Positions 57,790-64,000 of a stretch of 64,000 bases of DNA are shown piece after piece. Position 1 is the first letter of the stretch. Every line of letters begins with the position of its first letter. Below the pieces are notes generated by a model. It ran no database searches and was not told the origin of the DNA. It saw nothing but the letters and a program-made list of their open reading frames with translations. A program made the translations under genes and the position numbers. Origin of the DNA: Brachypodium distachyon (lineage: Eukaryota > Streptophyta > Magnoliopsida > Poales > Poaceae); the NCBI RefSeq assembly GCF_000005505.3, contig NC_016131.3, positions 9,197,501-9,261,500 of the forward strand, read 5' to 3'.

Positions 57790-60532
57790 TCAGGAGATGA
57801 GCTGGAGGCCCTGGAGGAGGAGCGCGTCGGCGAGCACCTTGTTGGCGGCGTCCGTGGGGTGGAACCCGTCCCAGAAGACGTACCCTGTCGCGTTGGCGCA
57901 CGTCCCCGGCGCCCCCTGGTGGCACAGCACCGACGTCTCGATCGTCCCCGTCCCGCAGCACGCCCTCCTAGCCTCGAAGAACCCTGCAATGTAAATATGT
58001 AATTAACCCACATCCATACTCATCATCGATCGGCCACCCGTTTCACTTATCAAACGATGCAAATTCAAGCCATTGCATGTTATCAAATGGTGTTTCTTTC
58101 AGTCTTTCTTACCGGCGCTGGTGGGATCGCGGATGAGGTTGAGGAGCGGGTTGTAGATGTCGAAGACGACGAGCTTGAGGTCCGAGTGCCGCTTCCTCAC
58201 GGCGTCCGAGGCCACCTGCAGCTTCGTGTTGAAGACCAGGGAGTCGTTGTTCAGGCGCTCTACGCAGCCGCCGCCGGCCCCGCCACCGAAGAGGGTAAGG
58301 GACGCCGGGAGGCAGCCCATCGGCGGCAGCGACGTCACGCCGATCCGCCTCGCCCCCAGCCCGTACAGGCTCTGCATGTGTGTATGCCAATCATCGGCGC
58401 ATCAGTCACTACTCACCAGCTGTTGCAATTTTCACCATTCAAAGAACAGAGTCGATGCTTTGTTAATCCTACTGGAAGAACTCAGTTAAACAACATCTCA
58501 GTGCTCAAACCGTGTTAGATGACCCCCCAAAAAAGGCCGTGTGCGTAGTGTTAATTCATCAATCGCATTTACTGCATACTCTGCGTGGCATTTGCAAGAC
58601 AACGGCAACCGTGTCAGCGTACGGTAAACAGGTTCCCCCCATGCATGTGACGGTTCACGGTACGCTATAGCTACTGGGGAAGTAGTAAATGGTGTTGACC
58701 GGTGAGAATAGTCATGGCAAGGGCCACACCAACACAGTGCGAGTAAAGAGAGATTTAAGAGCGTTTCCGGATTTAGGCCTTGCTAGCCAACGTCTGTCTT
58801 CCTCGTCAGTGAAGGCGACTTGGATGGAAATGTTGCAGGTTTTTCTTAGCATGGGAATTCTTTGGTTTCCCATGGTGCATTGACGAGGATTGGTGCGAGG
58901 TGTGTTGGGAGATGAAGGACAGGAATTGATGCCTCTGTGTTTGTCATGTGCATGCAAAATGCAATGGAATAAGCTAGCACAAGGGAATTACTTTGACACT
59001 GTATTTAGAAATCAGTTAAGCTAGCAAAGGGAATTTCTTCCATCAGCCTAGCATAGATTTTCTTTTTGACACTGTATATAGAAATGTTATGGACGGTAAA
59101 AATCCTACTACTCCCATGTTAGCTGAGCAGCAGTTACTGAGGCCATTGATTTACTTACGGACCTACCCAAAGTGGACACTGTTACTGTGGCCTTAGATCC
59201 ATCACTCTACTGCAAGTTATTCAATCGCCTGTCTGCTCAAGATTGAAGTTTCTTGATGACTCATTGTCCACCAGGATCCTACGTACCCTTTTGGAAATCC
59301 AGTGCAGGAATAGATTTCGAGAGTGCTTAAAACTAGCAGCAGGCCAGTACTACTACTTGAGTTTAGTGCAATCAAAGACACTTTAAGCAGAGGAAATCGG
59401 GCGAGGACGCTTAATGTGCAAAATTATGGATGGAGTAGTAGCTAACAATCACTGATTATTTTTTCAGAGAAAAACTATTAATCACTGATTGATCAAAGAT
59501 GAACATCTTGCACAATGTTGAGAAATCCCTAATGTACCCTCAACTAGGAAAAACAACCCTTTCCGGAGCAGTCCAACACTCTAACAGACTGGTGATTTTG
59601 TGGTGAAAATTGGACTTAATTTTGAAGCAGTTGAGAAGGGTAATTAGGTTCACCTTTACTAGTTTCCAATTAATCAACGAAGTACCCCGTAGTTGGTTAC
59701 CTCGAGGAAGGATGTGAAGGGCTGCATGAGCGCGTCGGCGAACTGGCCGGGCGTGTAGGTGGCGCCCAGCACGGGGTTGACGTAGTAGTTCTGGACGTAG
59801 TCGCTGGTCCCGGCGCTGACGACGTAGATGGAGTCGGTCGTCAGCTTCGCCGCGCGCGCGCCGCCGGCCACCGCGGCCACCTTCGACTGGTACTCCTTGA
59901 AGTAGTCCAGCTGACGCCCCAGCGAGATCGCGCCCTGCATTGCATGCACGCGTGCATTTGCACATTTTATTACTCGTACTATGCTCGACCGATGGAATTA
60001 ATTGAATGAAGGAGTGAGTGGGATCATTGTACGTAGAGCGCGGCGGTGGCGTCGAGGTAGCCTGAGGCGCCGGAGGCGAAGTTGGCGCCGTGGAGGAGGC
60101 TCTTGTTGTTGCTCTGCGCCTCCTCGCCCAGGTACGCCGGCGGGTACGAGCTCAGCCCCAGGTTCTCGACTACAAACATAGTTCATATTGTCAAGAAGAG
60201 CACGGAATGGAAGTGAAGGGATTCCGAATTCCAAGGAAGGCTGGAAGGCTAACTCAGAAGGTATTAGTACCGGTGTAGTCGGTTGCAAGCTTGCCGTTGC
60301 AGAAGCGTCCGGTGGGCGCGTGGGTGGCCGGGAAGTCGCGGCCGTAAGGAGGGAAGTCGGCGCGCACCAGCGTGGCCAGCCGGTTGTTGTTGCCGGCGTC
60401 CACCACCGAGTCCCCGAAGATCATCACGCCGGGCACCATCGCCTGCGCCGCGCACCCCCACGCCCCCCACACCACCAGCAGCAGCACCAAAGCCACCGTC
60501 GACGCAGCCATGTCCTGCATTTGCATTTGCAT
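57790..60532 (-). CDS. GDSL esterase/lipase, APG-like
   Basis: Secreted SGNH-fold hydrolase. Five exons (minus strand): 60532..60271, 60169..60033, 59934..59701, 58371..58113, 57983..57790; 361 aa, the typical plant length. The start chosen ([11 protein letters not shown]) leads into a hydrophobic signal peptide ([17 protein letters not shown]); the ATG at 60511 is an equally plausible start. Block I is [12 protein letters not shown] with the catalytic Ser, then [11 protein letters not shown], the APG-type [27 protein letters not shown], and the catalytic Asp and His in [12 protein letters not shown] near the C-terminus. The nucleophile, oxyanion residues and Asp-His pair are all present, so it is probably active. 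The substrate is unknown; family members act on cuticle or other acyl esters. The 1.3-kb intron 3 (58372..59700) holds nothing recognisable. Confidence 0.95.
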
Positions 60533-61639
60533 TGCCCCCCAACTGAAGAGCAAGAAACGTACTACTAGCTCGCGTGCGTGTGGTTTGGTTTCTGGGAGGA
60601 AAATTACTGGAGGCAGGCAAGTGCTCTGCTTTTCTCTGTTTACTGTGATGAGCGAGCGAGGGTGGTTCGATCTCAAGAGGCGGAGGCAGACGGGCTGGAC
60701 GCACGCTAGCGTGGTCTTGAAGAGTGAGTGAGGGTGGCGTGGAGTTACTGCTAGCCGTTGAGAGGGATGGTGGGAAGCAGGGGCACATTCAATGAGACAG
60801 ATTCTCGGCGAGGTTCCATTTTCTTCAGAACATTGAACGAGGATAAATAGGGCCGTCTTGAGAGCACCTGCCGCACAATTACCATTGCTGGCCTTACAGT
60901 AATTTTAATATGAATGCTGCTAGGTCGATGAAAACAACATATCAGTCGATCCGTTCACATCCATGACAACGAGTAATTAGGACCAGCTGCATCAAGGAGG
61001 ATGGTGCCTCATCTAAAAAAGAAAAGGAGGTGGTGCATGCGGCGGATGCGTGCATAGAAAATTCATTCAGCCGTAGGTGCAACTTCTGTTAAGTTCGCGG
61101 AATAAACAAAAAAGATAAGAGAAACACTGAGAAGGACATAAAAATAAGAATGGACTCAGCTACTAAAAGAATTTCCAATACCCACGTTTGTAAGTTGCAG
61201 ATCATATGACATTTAAAACAAACTTGGAATGTTGACTACAAAATTAATCGTTTCCGGATAACTCGCGCTCTTCCAACATGGTGTGTATAGATAAGAGTGT
61301 CCAATGCATTGTACGAGTAATTTACCCAAGTCTTGAAATTTTGAGCGACTCAAATGATAAAGCTACTACTCTTGCTTTTGATACCCACAAGAAGGCGATA
61401 TCTTCAAACGGATGAAATCCAGGGAAACGAACTTCTCTCTACCCATAGCAACATCCAACCTCATCTTCGGTCTCAAAAATAACATCATTGTCATTCAAAT
61501 TCCTCAGTATCTTCATCAGAATCATCTTCTTGTAAGATCCACAGTACAATATAGTTTTCATCATACACTGAACCATGCAATATATATTCCTGTCACTCAG
61601 ATGCTCATCTAATGGTTTCAGTAGAGCAAAATTGTCTCT
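60533..61639. other. Intergenic upstream of the GDSL gene
   Basis: The first ~250 bp are probably its 5' untranslated region and promoter. Beyond that the sequence is AT-rich and I see no gene. Confidence 0.5.
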
Positions 61640-61960
61640 TTCACTTGTGGAGCACTCTGAGATTGCTGCTACATTTGGTTGGCTTTGGAAGTCATATGTG
61701 CAACTCAAACACAAATTATTTTGGTGGCTACTAATTGTTGACAGGCTCAACACCAAGCAAATGCTTCGGAAGAAGAGCTTTAACTTGCCATCTTATGAAT
61801 GTATCATCTGTCACCAGCGTGCTATCGAGACTAGAGATCACCTTTTTTTTCCACTGCCCATTTGCTTTGTGCTGTTGGGAGTATCTTTCTCCTCATTTCT
61901 ATCCGAGGATCAATATGCACTTAAGACTCGTCAGGTCAAGGAATTTTTCTGTCGGCTCAC
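61640..61960 (+). mobile_element. LINE zf-RVT fragment
   Basis: The plus strand encodes a piece of the zinc-binding region that follows LINE reverse transcriptases: IWKS-like WLWKSYVQLKHKLFWWLLIV, DRLNTKQMLRKKSFNLPSYE, CIICHQRAIETRDHLFF. The cysteine pair and the following His are visible. Neither the catalytic domain nor a 3' tail is attached. Confidence 0.7.
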
Positions 61961-62057
61961 TGCTGTCGGTGGACGCACAAGAAATAAATTAATGACAATT
62001 GCCTTTTCCTTCGTCAGGTGTACAGTGCGGTTGCCCCGACAAAAAATGGGTTATAAA

Positions 62058-62200
62058 CCGACAGGAGTATACCTAGAATGGCATCACCGACGATAGAGAC
62101 TAGTGCAAAAATCGACAGGAAAATGGACATCAACCGACAGGAAAATAGACATGGCCTGACAAGAAAATGGACATGGTCCGACAGGAAAAATGGAAAAAGA
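62058..62200. repeat. Short subterminal-type repeats, CGACAGGAAAATGGACAT
   Basis: Variants of CCGACAGGAAAATGGACAT recur about every 21-24 bp from 62110 to 62200, with an outlying copy at 62058. Arrays like this occur near the ends of CACTA transposons, which fits the adjacent transposon-like gene, but a CACTA terminus was not confirmed. Confidence 0.5.
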
Positions 62201-62966
62201 CGGACATGAAATATGTAGATGATCAACGTAAATACAATTCATATTTGTACAGCACAAGTACAATTGAATATAATCTCAACTGTACATATAACCCACAAGC
62301 AAGTCACAAACAAGTTCATATTGTTCCGAATATGCAAACAAGTCCCAAGCATCACAATACATAGTGTCTACAAGTCCTACAAGAATTGGAGCATGAAAAA
62401 CCACGTGTCAGGATTCGCAACCATGAACATAGCAATTACACATACCACAAAACACACACGTCCAGCAAACGTTCCATGTGACCAAGAGTTAGAACTGCCC
62501 GACAACTACCTTCACTTGTCAAGACTCATGACCGGGTTGTTAAGAGCCTTTAGTTCTCCCACAGGATCTATTGTTGCTGTTGTTGCCATCGGTGTGCTTA
62601 GTCACCAAGTCGTGGCTGCCTTCCTCATCATCCATGTTGGCACTGCCATCCTTGTGAGCCATCACTTCTAACCTTCCGAGCAACCACCAACGTTGCTCTG
62701 GTCACCTTGGGATACGACACGAGATGAGATCGGAGTTCCTCACATAAGGAGATGCAATCAATAATTTACATGAGCACAAAACAAATTTGGTTGCATCATC
62801 TTACCAACAATATGACATCTAATTACTCATGATATGTTGGACAACATCAACATGAGGCAACATCCTCATTGCAGCAAGACGATTTCCCGTTCTAACATGT
62901 ATGACAATTACGGTCATGTACAATATAGTAGAAAGTTATTTTCTTTTTAGCACATAATAAACTTAC

Positions 62967-64000
62967 TTGTGGTGTTGGAAGCAAATTGGTTCCAAGCCAA
63001 GCTGATGGTTCTTTTTTCATGTCCTTGAAGAGTTCCTACACAAGTAAAATTTGCATCAAGATAGTTATTCATAGAAGAACTAATGAGTTGAAATTTCTGA
63101 TAGAGATACACATACCAAGATGAGTCGTTCAAGCAATGCTTGTTTCTGCTCTTGCAACTCTTGTTTCTGCGCTAGAGCCTCATTGGCAACCTTTAGCTTC
63201 ACATTTTCTTCAATTACACGTTGGAGTTGAAGGCTTTGTCGAGATGGCATAGCGATGTTTTGGATTTTTTGGCTTGCCTTCCCGAATATATGATTTCATC
63301 CTTACAAAAGCCCCATCTGCTAATGGCAATCGGCCATGTGGTATGCCACCACCTGACTTATATAACACCTCTCCATCAATCTCTTCAGGATGCCAATCAT
63401 TGGGAAGATCTGGATCGATTTCTTTAGCTGTTTGAACATAATTATCCTACAAAGATAGAATAATCAAGACAAGTGTTGCTATGATGTATTTTAGACAAGT
63501 CTTTCAATGACGAAATTTAGACAAGTGTATACATACAATCCGCTTTTGAGCAACAGGAGGTATTTCTCCGCGTGGCTTGCCATGTTCATCCAGATTCTTA
63601 AATCCAGATTTCATTGCAGCATATGTATCCAACACCGAAGTATTCTCACGACCATAAGAATCTGCCTGCAAGTCAATACACGTAATATAAGACATTTTTG
63701 TGACCAACATTCAGAAGATAGAGAAGAAATCAACACAAGGCATACCATACGTTGTTGTGCCATACCAAATGACATTGAACCTTCACGATTCTGAGCAACT
63801 TCTTGTCCTTTGGATCTACAGACCTGTCCCCTCTTCCTTTTTGTCTCATAGAATGCCTTAGCTGAGGGGTTTGGCTCTTCTTCCGTTGGCTGATGATGGG
63901 TATTACCTATGTCAGCTACCACATCATCCATATGGTCAATGTAAGCACATGCATCATGTATTTGCACTGCTCCACTACTGTTAGCAACAAACCTCTCCCC
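62967..64000 (-). pseudogene. CACTA-like transposon gene, 3' part, probably frameshifted
   Basis: Open at the right window edge. Minus-strand exons: >64000..63746, 63665..63537, 63446..about 63116, and 63035..62967, with a further 3' exon likely near 62670-62550. Pieces: SGAVQIHDACAYIDHMDDVV, ADSYGRENTSVLDTYAAMKS, WHPEEIDGEVLYKSGGG, HGRLPLADGAF, then a coiled coil (VIEENVKLKVANEALAQKQE, EQKQALLERLIL) and KKEPSAWLG. The order of a conserved HGR...GA motif and then a coiled coil resembles the C-terminal half of plant En/Spm-associated transposon proteins. In exon 3 the frame shifts by one between the HGR part and the coiled coil (about 63230-63290), unless a small intron starts at GTAAGG near 63277. 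Family assignment is by resemblance only. Confidence 0.5.

Noticed and set aside
62080..62110. CACTA terminus (TAGTG within GACTAGTGCA)
   Set aside because: The orientation is wrong for an element extending to the right, and no partner end or 3-bp duplication is visible.

Overview
The window is plant nuclear DNA, almost certainly from a grass and most likely a pooid grass (Brachypodium or Triticeae type). The evidence is: genes split into many exons with canonical GT/AG introns; GC-rich first exons; predicted proteins that read as grass members of plant families; and abundant Stowaway (CTCCCTCC...GGAGGGAG, TA target) and Tourist-like MITEs. I saw no LTR retrotransposon. Transposon content is LINEs, MITEs and a CACTA-like gene at the right edge. 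This fits a gene-dense small genome or a gene island. Nothing suggests bacterial, organellar or viral origin.

Layout, left to right. (1) complement(<1..1911): N-terminal part of GINT1, a Golgi glycosyltransferase for sphingolipid glycosylation, cut by the window edge. (2) 2304-3150: a foldback element whose loop holds a ~120-bp tandem repeat. (3) complement(4159..10761): chloroplast-type Mg2+ channel MRS2-A/MRS2-11, 13 exons, 445 aa, intact. (4) 11822-13372: a dead YUCCA-like flavin monooxygenase. (5) 13373-17940: mostly intergenic, with a Tourist-like MITE and a 5'-truncated LINE. (6) 17941-18663: a dead F-box/DUF295 gene, followed by a LINE insertion that looks twin-primed. (7) complement(19642..21872): RMI2, the small OB-fold subunit of the RecQ/TOP3/RMI dissolvasome, 143 aa, intact. 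(8) about 22480-27146: a decayed LINE with endonuclease, reverse transcriptase, zf-RVT and RNase H regions. (9) complement(28901..35281): a plant SAAL1-type armadillo-like protein, 11 exons, 593 aa, with a LINE remnant about 220 bp upstream. (10) 39179-43609: a TIFY-CCT-GATA (ZML-type) transcription factor, 8 exons, 296 aa. (11) 45991-57033: the HECT ubiquitin ligase UPL7, 14 exons, 1162 aa. (12) complement(57790..60532): an APG-type GDSL esterase/lipase, 5 exons, 361 aa. (13) 61600-64000: LINE and CACTA-like transposon remnants.

The exon models were built by hand from splice consensus, reading-frame continuity and family knowledge. For every complete gene the exon lengths sum to a multiple of three and the phases agree across all junctions. 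The genes do not form a pathway or operon; they are independent housekeeping or regulatory loci in ordinary plant synteny. I did not find a convincing new multi-gene system. The most interesting signals are structural: a duplicated 5' splice site in UPL7 that could act as a 20-nt poison exon, two Mutator-type MITEs with perfect 9-bp target duplications of nearly identical sequence, a likely twin-primed LINE, and the foldback element with its tandem array.
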